Assembly: GCF_018294505.1 (NCBI RefSeq)
Contig: NC_057807.1
Coordinates: 268,234,552 to 268,298,551, forward strand
DNA from: Triticum aestivum
Taxonomy: Eukaryota; Streptophyta; Magnoliopsida; Poales; Poaceae
Length of the DNA: 64,000 nucleotides
Direction of reading: 5' to 3'
Shown here: positions 1-12,613 of the stretch, piece by piece
How positions within the stretch are numbered: position 1 is the stretch's first letter
Layout of the letters: each line of letters begins with the position of its first letter
Program-made: the position numbers and the translations under genes
Notes under the pieces: model-generated
The model's database searches: none
What the model saw: the letters and a program-made list of their open reading frames with translations, nothing else
Told to the model about the DNA's origin: nothing

Positions 1-3000
1 TTGCAGAGGAATTAAAAAAACAGAAAACAGGGAAATAACAAAAAAACTTACCTGGCGCCCAGCACCCGGCCCACCTGCCGGCCCAACCCAGCGCCGCGCC
101 AGCGAGCTGCTTGCCGGCCAGGCAGGCAGGCAGGTGCCCGACGGCAGCCGCAGCGTGCGCCACGCAGCTGGCCGTCGCCCTGCTTCACCTCCACGCCTCG
201 TTGCTGGATGGATGAACTCCACGTCGAGCCGTGAACCTCCAAGACACCTCCATTCTCCCCCAACTCCTCTCTCTCGCGTTCCCCCGCCATGGCCGACACC
301 ATCGCCGCCACCCCCTCGCCGTAGCCACGCCCTCCGTCAACCCCACGCCGTGCCGCCGTGTCCAGGAGCTCCGCCACCCTCCTCTCCTTCGAGCAAGCCG
401 AGCCCCGAGCACTCGCAAGGCCCGAGTCCACCGCATCGACCTCGACCGAACCGCCGTCGCCGGAGATCCCCTTCAACGCCGTCGTCGCTCCGGCCCGTCC
501 CCGGCCGCACCAAGTGCTTCGTCGAACTCCCCGTGAGCTTAACCATCTTCCCCTCCCTTCTTTTCTTGCTCCTGAGCTGTGTAATGACCTCCCGGAGCTC
601 AACCGCACCCGCCGCCGCGGAGGTCGTCGCCGACGTGCTCCCGGTCACCCTCCAGCCACAACTTGGTGTCCATCATGCTCACCACGTCACGTAGCACCTA
701 ACTAGCTACTCCCCGCACCTCACCGACCCGTCTAGCGTCAAGTTCGCCTTCGGCCGAACTCCGGTGGCCGCCAAACTCGTCGCCGGTGCCAACTCCGGCC
801 ACCCCGACGCCAACGGACTCCACCAAGAGCTGCGGCTCGTCCTCAGCTCCACTCCGATGGCCTCCGCGACTCGTTTGGTTGCCGGAACGGCCAAAACCAC
901 TTCCGCCGCCGCGTCGGGCTCGCCGGCGGCTAAACGCCGGTGCAGCCGACCTGGCTTTGACCGCGGGTGGGCCCTGGTTGACTCCGATGAGTCAATGACA
1001 GGTGGGGCCCAGCCCTGTTAACTAAATAGGTTTAAGTTTTAATTAAACTTTAACTAAACTAATTACCCTGACACCCTGGACCCACAGTCAGGTTTGACCT
1101 GGACGTCTCCGTTGACCCTGACATCATTCTGACGCATGGCTGACGCAATAAATTAATTTCTGGATTTATTCTAATATAGGAAATTCCAGAATATAGTTTA
1201 AACTTCAAAAATTCATAACTTTTAATCTATAACTCCAAATCAGACAAGTTATATATGAAAAATGATCAAAAAAATACAATCTATCCATCTGTACTATTTT
1301 CATGCATGATTAAACAAGTTAACTTGCTGTTTAATGCAGAACAAGATAAAACACTTTAAAGGGCCATGTATGAGTTTGAAATTTGAATCTTTGGTTCAAG
1401 TTGGTTCAAACCCTTCTGGTCTTAGTTGCATTAGCCCAACACACTCATATTGCCATGTTTCATGCATACATCATATTGTCGCACATTGTTTGGTGATGGC
1501 TGTGTATCGGTGTTCTTTGCGGCAGGTTCTGCCTCCGAGGAGTACCGTGATTACCCTAGCGAAGAGCCATATCAGTGCATCGAACCATCAGGCAAGCAAC
1601 CAACCATTTGATCATATCGATAGAATCCCATGTTCTCGCTCCTGCTCTCTTTTACTGCATTAAGACAACGCGTTTCAAACTGCTGTGTGCTACGGTAGTT
1701 GAACCCATTTCCTCTGCATGACCTGTCATTGCCACAGTAACTAGATGAAACCCACTAGCATGTGTAGGAGTTGTTTGAGCCATATGTATGTGTCGTTCCT
1801 ACCTTGCTATGCCTGCTATGCTTAGAGTCGTGTCAGGTCTGGTTCATCCGGGTGATGGGCTAGAGTGAAATGATCATGTCGGTAATGAGAGTGATGTGGT
1901 GAATACGATTTGGTAAAGGTATCGATGAGAGGCCATGTAGGAGTACATGGTGGGTTGTTTCATTGAAGCCGACCTTAAGCACTGAGATCTGTATGTGTGA
2001 TTTAAGATACAGCTACTACCATGCATTGGGCCCTGAAATATGACCCCGCTCGACTTCTTATTCACCCTAGTCCTCTGTCCAGGAGTTGCAAGTAGTTTCT
2101 GGTGTTTGTAGCCTACTGGAGGCCGTGGACAGCGCTGACCGTAGGGGTGGGCTGTGATGCGGTAGGTACGTGGCACGGTGTACCGAATACCCGTTAGGTA
2201 TCTCGGGAACCCTGTACACATCGTTCGGGGCCGTATGGGAAACCTCGGCCGGACTCCCTGCGGATGGAACCTGGATAGGCGATAAACCTGGACCAGAGAC
2301 TTAGGTGTTTAGGTAGGTCGTGGTCTACACCCACGTCGGCTTTCGCTTGAAGTCTGCCGAGCACATGTCGTGTGCAGACGCTAAGTGGTGGAAACATGTA
2401 TGAAGAAGTACACCCCTGCAGGGTTATCATGATCTATTCGAATAGCCGCGTCCGCGGTAAAGGACTACTTGGTTGCCTATACAGTTCATAGACAAGTAAA
2501 TGGAAACTACTAAAAGCCTCAAGATAAGTGTGAGTGCCGAGGATGGCTCTTCCGTAGGAAGACGGAGGTGGATCCTCGGTAGTGTATTGAAGTGGTGAGT
2601 AGTGGACTCGTGTGCGCAAAACCATTTCAAGTTGGAGTCTCGTAGGATAGCCTAGCCAAGAGTCAAAGCTGGCTTGCTGCAATAACTCCACCAACCCTTC
2701 TTGATAATGTGCATGTATGTAGGATCTGATGTAAGTCTTGCTGAGTACCTTTGTACTCATGTTGCTATAATTTACATTTTTACAGAAGACGCTGCAACCC
2801 CTTCTGATGGGTTCTTCGTATACGTTGACATCAATGAGTAGGCTAAGGCCCAGGTGGTGATCCTGAGCTTGTAAAGGACCACGTAGTATAGCTAGGCTTT
2901 CCAAGCCTCTTTTATTTTACTAGTTGTCTGTACTCAGACAAGTTACTTCCGCTGCTGGTTTGTATGACTGTATGACTTGAATGCTGGGTCGTGTGACCCG

Positions 3001-3647
3001 TACTTATGTGTATGTTATGTATGGCTCTTTGAGCCTTAAATAAAGTACTTGTGTCGTAGAGTCATGTTGTGATGCCTTGTTGTATTTGCACATATCGAGC
3101 ATATTGTGTGTATGATTGAAATGCTTGGTATGTGTGGGATCTGACTATCTAGTTGTTTATCTTTAGTAGCCTCTCTTACCGGGAAATGTCTCCTAGTGTC
3201 TCCACTGAGCCATGGTAGCTTGCTACTGCTCCGGAACACTTAGGCTGGCCGGCATGTGTCCTTCTTCGTTCCTGTGTCTGTCCCTTCGGGGAAATGTCAC
3301 GCATTGAGTACCGGAGTCCTGTTAGCCCGCTACAGCCCGGTTTACCGGAGTCCTGCTAGCCCAGTGCTACAGCCCGGACCCACTTCCTGATGACCGACAC
3401 GTTCGTTGCTGGGTCATGAATGCCTGTCCCTGTAAGTCTGTGCCACTTTTGGTTTACGACTAGCCATGTCAGCCCGGGCTCCTTATCATATGGATGCTAG
3501 CGACACTATCATATACGTGTGCCAAAAGGCGCAAACGGTCCCGGGCAAAAGTAAGACGACACCCGTGGGAATACCGTGCGTGAGGCCGCAAAGTGATATG
3601 AGGTGTTACATGCTAGACCTATGTGGCATCGAGTCGGGGTCCTGACA
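1..3647 (-). mobile_element. Element H: partial long LTR (Ty3/gypsy-type, minus strand)
   Basis: Read on the minus strand, an LTR begins at 3647 with TGTCAGGACCCCGACTCG and runs out of the window. The right edge is sharp: from 3648 the sequence matches the interior of element A, so H was inserted in A's gag and the rest of H and of A should lie to the left. No primer-binding site is visible before base 1, so the LTR is at least 3.6 kb. The segment at about 50-1000 is GC-rich and the part at about 1020-1330 is AT-rich, a two-part composition like that of element E's LTR. Open frames in the GC-rich part overlap on both strands and show no recognisable domain. I infer a Del/Tekay-like long-LTR family from general appearance only. 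Confidence 0.6.
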
Positions 3648-5059
3648 AGAAAGAATTAAACGCAACTCTGAAGATTGGGAACTCGATGAAGGTAAAGTGC
3701 CAGGTATTAAGCTTCAGTATGATTGTGTTAAATCTTTTATGAATACCAATGCTTTTCAAAAGTTTAGCACTAAATATGGACTTGACTCTGAGATAGTAGC
3801 CTCTTTTTGTGAATCATTTGCTACTCATGTTGACCTCCCTAAGGAGAAGTGGTTTAAATACCATGCACCTATTAAATAAGAAATTAAAGAATCTGTACTA
3901 ACTAAAGATGAAACTATTATTTATAATGTTGATCCAGTTGTTCCTACTGCTTATATTGAAAACCCACCTTTCCCTGTTAGGATAAAGGAACATGCTAATG
4001 TTTCAACTGTGGTCAATAAAATTTATATAAGAGCACCAAAACCTGCTGAACAAATTAAAGTAGAACCTAGCGTTGATATGGTTAAAGATCTCTTGGTAGA
4101 AGATATAGATGGGCATGTTATTTACTTCTGTGATGAAGCTACCAGAATTGCCAAACCAGATGAAAAGGATAAACATAGACCTGTTGTTGGCATGCCTGTT
4201 GTCTCAGTCAAAATAGGAGATCACTGTTATCATGGTTTATGTGACTTAGGTGCTAGTGTGAGTGCTATTCCTTTTACCTTATATCAAGAAATTATGAATG
4301 ATATAGCACCCGCTGAAATAGAAGACATATATGTTATTATTAAACTGGCTAATAGAGACACCATCACACCACTTGGGATTGTTAGAGATGTTAACGTCTT
4401 GTGTGGGAAAATAAAATATCCTACTAATTTTCTTGTTCTTGGTTCACCACAAGATGACTTTTGTCCCATTATCTTCGGTAGACCATTCTTAAAACACCGT
4501 TAATGCTAAAATAGATTTTGAGAAAGAAACTGTTGGTGTTAGTTTTGGTGATGAGTCTCGTGAGTTTAATTTTTCCAAGTTCAATAGGAAGCATCATTAG
4601 AAAGGATTGCCTTATAAGGATGAAATAATTGGTCTTGCTTCTATTGCCGTACCTCCTACTGATCCACTAGAACAATATTTGCTAGACCATGAAAATGATA
4701 TGCATATGCATGAAAGAAATGAGATAGATATTTTTTTTGAACAATGACCTCTGCTTAAACACAATTTGCCCATTGAAACTCTAGGAGGTCCTCCTCCACC
4801 TAAAGGTGATCCTATGTTTGAATTAAAACAATTGCGAGACACTTTGAAATATGCTAATCTTGATGGGAAAAAGATATATCCTGTTATTAGTAGTGCTAAC
4901 CTTTCAGAACATGAAGAAGAAAGATTATTGAAAATTCTGAAGAAGCACCGAGCTGCTATTGGATATACGCTTGATGATCTTAAGGGCATTAGTCCCACTC
5001 TCTTTTATCACAAGATTAAGATGGAACCTGATGCTAAAGCCGTTGTTGATCACCAATGA
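3648..5059 (+). pseudogene. Element A gag C-terminus and protease, broken
   Basis: The first stretch encodes the end of gag (RIKRNSEDWELDEG onward) and stops at TAA 3877-3879; element B has GAA there. The same frame resumes to 4503 and contains the retroviral-type aspartic protease with active-site motif CDLGASVSAIP near 4231-4263, which normally cuts the polyprotein. One extra A before 4500 relative to B shifts the frame. A second frame continues to 5059 through TAG 4598-4600 and TGA 4745-4747, both shared with B, and ends at TGA 5057-5059, which B and C also have. The tract after the protease is the linker to reverse transcriptase (SEHEEERLLKILKKHRAAIG). Confidence 0.8.
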
Positions 5060-6521
5060 CGTTTAAATCCTAAAATGAAGGAAGTGGTAAGAACTGAAAT
5101 ACTGAAGCTTCTGGAAGCAGGTATAATTTATTGTATAGCTGATAGTAGATGGGTAAATCCTGTTCATTGTGTCCCTAAGAAGGGAGGTATTATTGTTGTT
5201 CCTAATGATAAAAATGAACTTATTCCACAAAGAATTGTCACTGGTTATAGAATGGTAATTGATTTTCGAAAGTTAAATAAAGAAACTAGAAAAGATCATT
5301 ACCCTCTGCCTTTTATTGATCAAATGCTAGAAAGACTATCTAAGCATACACACTTTTGTTTTCTCGATGGATATTCTGTTTTTTCTCAAATACCTGTTTC
5401 GCCACCTGATCAAGAGAAAACCACCTTTACTTGTCCTTTTGGAACTTTATGCTTATAGGTGTATGCCTTTTGGCTTATGCAATGCACCTGCTACCTTTCA
5501 AAGATGTATGACTGCTATATTATCTGGTTTTTGTGAAAATATTGTTGAGGTTTTCATGGATGATTTTTCTATCTATGGAACTTCTTTTGATAATTGCTTA
5601 AGCAACCTTGATCGAGTTTTGCAGAGATGTGAGCAAACTAATCTTGTCTTGAATTGGGAGAAGTGCCACTTTATGGTTAATGAAGGTATTGTCTTGGGGC
5701 ATAAAATTTCTGAACGAGGTATTGAAGTCGATAAAGCTAAAGTTGACGCAATTGAGAAAATGCCATGTCCTAGAGATATTAAAGGTATTCGTAGTTTCCT
5801 CGGTCATGCTGGTTTCTATAGGAGATTTATTAAAGACTTCTCTAAAATTTCTAGGCCTCTTACAAATCTTTTACAAAAGGATGTTCCATTTGTTTTTGAT
5901 GATGATTGTGTAGAAGCCTTTGAAACACTTAAGAAAGCCTTAATTTCTGCACCTATTGTTCAACCACCTGATTGGAACTTGCCTTTTGAAATTATGTGTG
6001 ATGCTAGTGATTATGATGTTGCTGCTGTCCTAGGACAAAGAGTTTATAAGGAATTAAATGTTATTCATTATGCTAGTAAAACTTTAGACAGTGCCCAAAC
6101 AAAGTATGCTACTACTGAAAAAGAATTTTTAGTAGTGTTGTTTGCTTGTGATAAATTAGGATCTGACATTGTCGATTCTAAAGTGATTGTTCACACCTAT
6201 CATGCTACTATACAATATCTTATGGAAAAGAAAGATGCTAAACCTAGACTCATTAGGTAGGTTCTCTTGCTACAAGAATTTGACTTGCATATCACTGATA
6301 GAAAAGGAGCTGAGAACCCCGTAGATGATAACTTGTCTAGGTTAAAGAATATTCTTGATGACCCACAACCTATTAATGATAGTTTTCCTGATGAGAAATC
6401 AGCTGCAATAAATGTTTCTCATAAAACTCCTTGGTATGCAGACTATGCTAATTACATTGTTGCTAAATACTTGCCACCTAGCTTCACATATCAACAAAAG
6501 AAAAATTCTTCTATGATTTAA
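5060..6521 (+). pseudogene. Element A reverse transcriptase-RNase H, broken
   Basis: This would copy element RNA into DNA. The fingers region (YRMVIDFRKLN, FCFLDGYS) lies in one frame up to 5458. A one-nucleotide insertion near 5447, shared with B but absent from C, moves the rest into another frame: MPFGLCNAPATF, the FMDD catalytic motif near 5556-5567, the thumb (FLGHAGFYRRFIKDFS) and an RNase H-like domain (CDASDYDV). A TAG at 6258-6260 (also in B; C has TGG) interrupts RNase H, and the frame is lost at 6519-6521 through a one-base deletion shared with B. FMDD itself is intact, but no continuous protein can be made. Confidence 0.8.
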
Positions 6522-7750
6522 GACATTACTTTTGGGATGACCCACATCTTTATAAAGGAGTAGATGGTATTATTAGACGTTGTGTACCTGAGCATGAACA
6601 GGGACAAATCCTACGGAAATGTCACTCTGAAGCTTATGGAGGGCATCATGCGGGAGACAGAACTGCTCACAAGGTATTGCAATCTGGCTTTTATTGGCCT
6701 ACTCTCTTCAAGGATGCCCGTAAGTTTGTTTTATCTTGTGATGAATGTCAAAGAATTGGTAATATTGGTAAGCGTCAAAAAATGCCAATGAATTATTCAC
6801 TTGTTGTTGAACCATTTGATGTTTGGGGTTTTGATTACATGGGACCTTTTCCTTCCTCAAATGGGTATACCCTTATTTTGGTTGCTATTGATTATGTTAC
6901 TAAGTGGGTAGAAGCTATCCCAACTAGTAGTGTTGATCACAACACCTCTATTAAAATGCTTAAGGAAGTTATCTTCCCAAGGTTTGGAGTCCCTAGATAT
7001 TTAATGACTGATGGTGGTTCACACTTTATTCATGCTGCTTTCAATAAAATGCTTGCTAAAAACGGTGTTAACCATAGAATTGCATCACCCTATCATCCTC
7101 AGTCTAGTGGTGAAGTTGAACTTAGAAATAGAGAAATAAAATTAATTTTACAAAAAAAACTGTCAATAGGTCCCGAAAGAATTGGTCTAAGAAATTAGAT
7201 GATGCACTTCGGGCTTACAGAACAACATATAAAAATCCTATGGGTATGTCTCCTTATAAAATGGTTTATGGAAAAGCTTGTCATTTGCCTCTTGAGTTAG
7301 AACATAAAGCATATTGGGCAATTCAATAACTCAATGATTTTAAACTTGCCGATGAAAAGAGGTTATTTGGTATTAGCTCACTAGATGAATGGAGAACCCA
7401 AGCCTATGAAAATGCCAAGTTATTTAAATAAAAAGTTAGAAGAAGGCATGATAAAAGAATCCAAAAGCATGTAAGTTGGAGAATATGTTCTTTTGTACAA
7501 CTCTCGTTTCAGATTCTTTCCAGGAAATCTCCTCTCCAAATGGAAGGACCCTATGTTATCGAGGAGGTTTATCGATCTGGAGCCATCAAAATAAATAATG
7601 ACGAAGATACTGACCCGAAAGGTTGTAAATGGGCAAAGAATAAAACATTATATCTCAGGTACACCCATTAATGTTGAAAGCAATATTATCCAAACTATGA
7701 CACCGGAAGAACACATAAAGGAAACCTTCCGGAACACTCCAGAATCATGA
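6522..7750 (+). pseudogene. Element A integrase, broken
   Basis: Integrase inserts the cDNA into the genome. The HHCC zinc finger is visible ([18 protein letters not shown]) and the DDE core runs to 7198, with the first Asp in FDYMGPFP, the second in MTDGGSHF and the Glu in SSGEVE. A two-base expansion in an A run near 7150, shared with B, ends the frame at TAG 7196-7198. The C-terminal region continues in other frames to TGA 7748-7750, with TAA 7327-7329 (shared with B) and a further private stop near 7428-7430. The GPYVIEEVYRSGAIKI block at about 7550-7595 is the usual gypsy C-terminal module. Confidence 0.75.
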
Positions 7751-8079
7751 AAAAAGAGGAGGTACGTGATACGGTAAGTAAACGGACTCCGAAAAATCTG
7801 CAAAAATATTTCTGTCAGTTCTATATTAAAAATTAGGAAAATAAGAAACAGCCAGGAAGGTAACCTTGTGGGCACAAGACACCAGGGCGCGCCTGGCGCC
7901 CAGGTGGGTTGTGCCCACCTCGGGTACCTTCCGAACTCCATTTTTCTACCGTTTGCTTGTTTCCCAAGATAAAAAATCTTTATATACGCGCCCCCCAAAC
8001 CTATTGACCACCGTATCATGGAGAAATCTTCTGTTTTCTTTTCTGGCCGTTTTCTGTCAGATCCATCAAGGCCAGCATC
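7751..8079 (+). other. Element A post-pol untranslated segment
   Basis: This stretch between the end of integrase and the accessory ORF has no coding signal. It contains a GC-rich self-complementary patch at about 7889-7920 (gcgcgcctggcgcccagg and a following copy of the gggcacaa/ttgtgccc type). Just before the accessory ORF is gttttctgtcag at about 8049-8060, a good 3' splice acceptor that element C also has in variant form. Confidence 0.5.
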
Positions 8080-8238
8080 ATGTCTTGTTCCCCCACCAAC
8101 TATGTAGAATAGGATGCTTGGTTGATGAAGATTGAATTGAAGAGAGAAGAGCCCGAAGAAACTTTCAAGGAGGACAAGAGCAAGGGAGGCTGTTGGAGAT
8201 CAAACTCCGGCAGTAGAGCAGGCCTTGCCCGTGGAGAA
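8080..8238 (+). pseudogene. Element A accessory ORF remnant
   Basis: ATG 8080-8082 starts the counterpart of the small ORF that is intact in element C at 63509-63877. In A it ends after ten codons at TAG 8110-8112, then remains recognisable (WLMKIELKREEP) until the copy breaks off at 8238. It is identified only by alignment with B and C. Confidence 0.6.
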
Positions 8239-8292
8239 AGGTTGGTATGGATTGAGTAAGATCCATAGTGGGAGTGAGGTATCCATAGGGTA
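8239..8292. other. Inverted filler at the A/B junction
   Basis: Bases 8239-8289 are the reverse complement of 14354-14404 in element B, 51 nt by eye without mismatch. They sit exactly between the broken end of A and the LTR remnant of B. Short inverted copies of nearby sequence at a junction are typical of end-joining with template switching. Confidence 0.7.
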
Positions 8293-9022
8293 TACTTTTG
8301 TTCTTGAGGTCACGGGAGAAATCTGGTTGCAAGTAATCATGTGAACTTGATATGTGTTTGATATTTTGATGATATGTACGTTGTGATTCCCTTAATGGTG
8401 TCATATGAACGTCGACTACATGGCACTTCACCTTATTAGGGCCTAAGGGAATGCATTGTGGAGTAGTTATTAGATGATGGGTTGCGAGAGTGACAGAAGC
8501 TTAAACCCTAGTTTATGCGCTACTTCGTAAGGGGCTGATTTGGATCCAAAAGTTTAATGCTATGGTTAGATTTTATCTTAATACTTTTCTCGTAGTTGCT
8601 GATGCTTGCGAGGGGGCTAATCATAAGTAGGAGGTTTGTTCAAGTAAGAACAACACCTAAGCACCGGTCCACCCACATATCAAAGTATCAAAGTAGCAAA
8701 CACAAATCAAACCAACATGATGAAAGTGACTAGATAAAATTCCCGTGTACCCTCAAGAACGTTTTGCTTATCATAAGAGACCGTTTTGGCCTGTCCTTTG
8801 CCACAAAAGGATTGGGCTACCTTGCTGCACTTTTGTTACCGTTACCGTTACTTGCTCGTTAGAAATTATCTTGTTATCAAACTACTCGTTACTTATAATT
8901 TTAGTGCTTGCAGCGAATACCTTGCTGCAAACCACTTGTCATTTCCTTCTGCTCCTTGTTGGGTTCGACACTATTACTTATGGAAAGGACTATGATTGAT
9001 CCCCTATACTTGTGGTTCATCA
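8293..9022 (+). mobile_element. Element B 5' LTR, 3' part only
   Basis: This aligns with 57630-58333 of element C's 5' LTR, from tacttttgttcttgagg to the terminal catca. The first ~785 bp of the LTR, including the promoter, are missing, so this copy could not start its own transcript. A short spacer and the primer-binding site follow. Confidence 0.75.
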
Positions 9023-9033
9023 AGGCTCTTTTC

Positions 9034-9051
9034 TAGAACCGTTGCTGGGGA
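9034..9051 (+). promoter_or_regulatory. Degenerate primer-binding site (tRNA-Asp type)
   Basis: The sequence tagaaccgttgctgggga corresponds to TGGCGCCGTTGCCGGGGA, the complement of the 3' end of plant tRNA-Asp, with four mismatches. Elements F and C carry better versions at the same place after their LTRs. Confidence 0.65.
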
Positions 9052-9128
9052 GTGAAGCGCTCTTGGTAAGTGGAAATCGGTAAGGAAAAATTATTACTAT
9101 GTGCTGAAATTTATTGTCACTTGTTTCT

Positions 9129-11151
9129 ATGGAGAACAATCCTTTGAGGGGTTTGTTTGAGGTATCTTCACCAGATACGGAACCACAATAAGTTGCCCCT
9201 CAACCTACTTCACCTACTGAAAATAATGGTTATGAAATTCCTTCAGGTATGATAGAACAACTGCTAGCTAATCCTTATGCAGGAGATGGAACTGAACATC
9301 CTGATATGCACTTGATATATGGGGATAACAATTGTGGATTATTTAAGCTAGCAGGTTTACCCGGAGATGAAGCTAAGAAGAAGGTTTTCCCTTTATTTTT
9401 GAAGGGAAAAGCATTGGCATGGTATAGGCTATGCGATGATATTGGATCTTGGAATTGGAATTGATTGAAATTGGAATTTTCCCAAAACAATTATCATATG
9501 CATCTAGTTCATCGTGATCAGAATTACATATATATTTTTTGGCCTCATGAACGAGAAAGTATCGCTCTAGCTTGGGGGAGGATTAAGTCAATGTTATATT
9601 CATGCCCCAATCATGAGCTCTCAAGAGAAATTATTATTCAGAATTTTTATGCTCGGCTTTCTCGTGATGATAAATCCATGCTCGATACTTCTTGTACTGG
9701 TTCCTTTATGAAGAAGACTGTTGAATTCAGGTGGGATCTTTTAGAAAGAATTAAACGCAACTCTGAAGATTGGGAACTCCATGAAGGTAAAGTGTCAGGT
9801 ATTAAGCTTCAGTATGATTGTGTTAAATCTTTTATGAATACCGATGCTTTTCAAAAGTTTAGCACTTAATATGGACTTGACTCTGAGATAGTAGCCTCTT
9901 TTTGTGAATCATTTGCTACTCATGTTGACCTCCCTAAGGAGAAGTGGTTTAAATATCATGCACCTATTAAAGAAGAAATTAAAGAATCGGTAATAACTAA
10001 AGATGAAACTATTATTTATAATGTTGATCCAGTTGTTCCTACTGCTTATATTGAAAACCCACCTTTCCCTGTTAGGATAAAGGAACATGCTAAGATTTCA
10101 ACTGTGGTCAATAAAATTTATATAAGAGCACCTAAGCCTGCTGAACAAATTAAAGTAGAACCTAGCGTTGATATAGTTAAAGATCTCTTGGTAGAAGATA
10201 TAGATGGGCATGTTATTTACTTCTGTGATGAAGCTACTAGAATTGCCAAACCAGATGAAAAGGATAAACATAGACCTGTTGTTGGCATGCCTGTTATCCC
10301 AGTCAAAATAGGAGATCACTGTTATCATGGTTTATGTGACTTAGGTGCTAGCGTGAGTGCTATTCCATTTACCTTATATCAAGAAATTATGAATGATATA
10401 GCACCCGCTGAAATAGAAGACGTAGATGTTATTATTAAACTAGCTAATAGAGACACCATCACACCACTTGGGATTGTTAGAGATGTTGATGTCTTGTGTG
10501 GGAAAATAAAATATCCTACTGATTTTCTTGTTCTTGGTTCCCCACAAGATGAGTTTTGTCCCATTATCTTCGGTAGACCTTTCTTAAACACCGTTAATGC
10601 TAAAATAGATTGTTAGAAAGAAACCATTGGTGTTAGTTTTGGTGATGAGTCTCGTGAGTTTAATATTTCCAAGTTCAATAGGAAGCATCATTAGAAAGGA
10701 TTGCCTTATAAGGATGAAATAATTGGTCTTGCTTCTATTGCCGTACCTCCTACTGATCCACTAGAACAATATTTGCTAGACCATGAAAATGATATGCATA
10801 TGCATGAAAGAAATGAGATAGATATTTTTTTGAACAATGACCTCTGCTTAAACACAATTTGCCTATTGAAACTCTAGGAGGTCCTCCTCCACCTAAAGGT
10901 GACCCTATTTTTGAATTAAAACAACTGCGAGACACTTTGAAATATGCTAATCTTGATGGGAAAAAGATATATCCTGTTATTAGTAGTGCTAACCTTTCAG
11001 AACATGAAGAAAAAGATTATTGAAAATTCTGAAGAAGCACCGAGCTGCTATTGGATATACGCTTGATGATCTTAAGGGAGTTAGTCCCACTCTCTATTAT
11101 CACAAGATTAATATGGAACCTGATGCTAAAGCCGTTGTTGATCACCAATGA
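9129..11151 (+). pseudogene. Element B gag and protease, broken
   Basis: ATG 9129-9131 (MENNPLRGLF) starts gag, the capsid protein that packages element RNA. Gag core motifs are FPLFLKGKALAWYRLCDD at about 9388-9441 and YSCPNHELSREIIIQNFYARL near 9597-9660. Stops lie at TAA 9189-9191, TGA 9462-9464 and TAA 9867-9869, after which a long frame runs to TAG 10614-10616. That frame holds the protease motif CDLGASVSAIP near 10335-10365. TAG 10692-10694, TGA 10838-10840 and the terminal TGA 11149-11151 are shared with A; the last is shared with C too. A one-base loss near 11010 also breaks the linker. Confidence 0.8.
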
Positions 11152-12613
11152 CGTTTAAATCCTAAAATGAAGGAAGTGGTAAGAACTGAAATACTGAAGC
11201 TTCTAGAAGCAGGTATAATTTATCATATAGCTGATAGTAGATGGGTAAATCCTGTTCGTTGTGTCCCTAAGAAGGTAGGTATTATTGTTGTTCCTAATGA
11301 TAAAAATGAACTTATTCCACAAAGAATTGTCACTGGTTATAGAATGGTAATTTATTTTCAAAAGTTAAATAAAGAAACTAGAAAAGATCATTACCCTCTG
11401 CCTTTTATTGATCAAATGCTAGAAAGACTATCTAAGCATACACACTTTTGTTTTCTCGATGGATATTCTGGTTTTTCTCAAATACCTATTTCACAACCTG
11501 ATCAAGAGAAAACCACCTTTACTTGTCCTTTTGGAACTTTATGCTTATAGGCGTATGCCTTTTGGCTTATGCAATGCACCTGCTACATTTCAAAGATGTA
11601 TGACTCCTATATTATCTGGTTTTTGTGAAAATATTGTTGAGGTTTTCATGGATGATTTTTCTGTCTACGGAACTTCTTTTGATAATTTCTTAAGCAACCT
11701 TGATCGAGTTTTGTAGAGATGTGAGCAAACTAATCTTGTCTTGAATTGGAAGAAGTGCCACTTTATGGTTAATGAAGGTATTGTCTTGGGGCATAAAATT
11801 TCTGAACGAGGTATTGAAGTCGATAAAGCTAAAGTTGACGCAATTTAGAAAATGCCATGTCCTAGAGATATTAAAGGTATTCGTAGTTTCCTCGGTCATG
11901 CTGGTTTCTATAGGAGATTTATTAAAGACTTCTCTAAAGTTTCTAGGCCTCTTACAAATCTTTTAACAAAGGATGTTCCATTTGTTTTTGATGATGATTG
12001 TGTAGAAGCCTCTGAAACACTTAAGAAAGCCTTAATTTCTGCACCTATTGTTCAACCACCTGATTGGAACTTGCCTTTTGAAATTATGTGTGATGCTAGT
12101 GATTATGATGTTGGTGCTGTCCTAGGACAAAGAGTTGATAAGAAATTAAATGTTATTCATTATGCCAGTAAAACTCTAGACAGTGCCCAAACAAATTATG
12201 CTACTACTGAAAAATAATTTTTAGTAGTGTTGTTTGCTTGTGATAAAATAGGATCTTACATTGTTGATTCTAAAGTGATTGTTCACACCTATCATGCTGC
12301 TATAAAATATCTTATGGAAAAGTAAGATGCTAAACCTAGACTCATTAGGTAGGTTCTCTTGCTACAAGAATTTGACTTGCATATCACTGATAGAAAAGGA
12401 GCTGAGAACCCCGTAGATGATAACTTGTCTAGGTTAAAGAATATTCTTGATGACCCACAACCTATTAATGATAGTTTTCCTGATGAGCAATTAGTTGCAA
12501 TAAATGTTTCTCATAAAACTCCTTGGTATGCTGACTATGCTAATTACATTGTTGCTAAATACCTGCCACCTAGCTTCACATATCAACAAAAGAAAAATTC
12601 TTTTATGATTTAA
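11152..12613 (+). pseudogene. Element B reverse transcriptase-RNase H, broken
   Basis: The same domain order as in A: YRMVI, FCFLDGYSGFSQIP, then after a one-base insertion near 11539 (shared with A) MPFGLCNAPATFQRCM and FMDD near 11648-11659. Private stops are TAG 11714-11716 (A has CAG), a TAG near 11846, a TAA near 12214 and a TAA near 12322. TAG 12350-12352 in RNase H and the frame loss at 12611-12613 are shared with A. Some conserved residues have changed, for example Asp to Tyr in the VIDFRK block. Confidence 0.8.

Larger units (their letters stand above)
3648..8238 (+). mobile_element. Element A: 5'-truncated Athila-like gag-pol copy
   Basis: This is the interior of an Athila-clade Ty3/gypsy element: C-terminal gag, protease, reverse transcriptase, RNase H, integrase and the start of an accessory ORF. 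It has lost its 5' part to the insertion of H at 3647/3648 and its 3' end at 8238. It is colinear with element B at an offset of about 6.09 kb and about 97 % identical where sampled. Clade assignment rests on the MPFGLCNAPATFQRCM reverse-transcriptase block, FMDD catalytic motif and the protease motif CDLGAS. It is dead, with many stops and frameshifts. Confidence 0.8.

Noticed and set aside
48..705. Overlapping open frames of 100-186 codons on both strands near the left edge
   Set aside because: They overlap in several frames in a GC-rich LTR segment, are rich in Pro, Arg and Ser, and show no domain; composition explains them.
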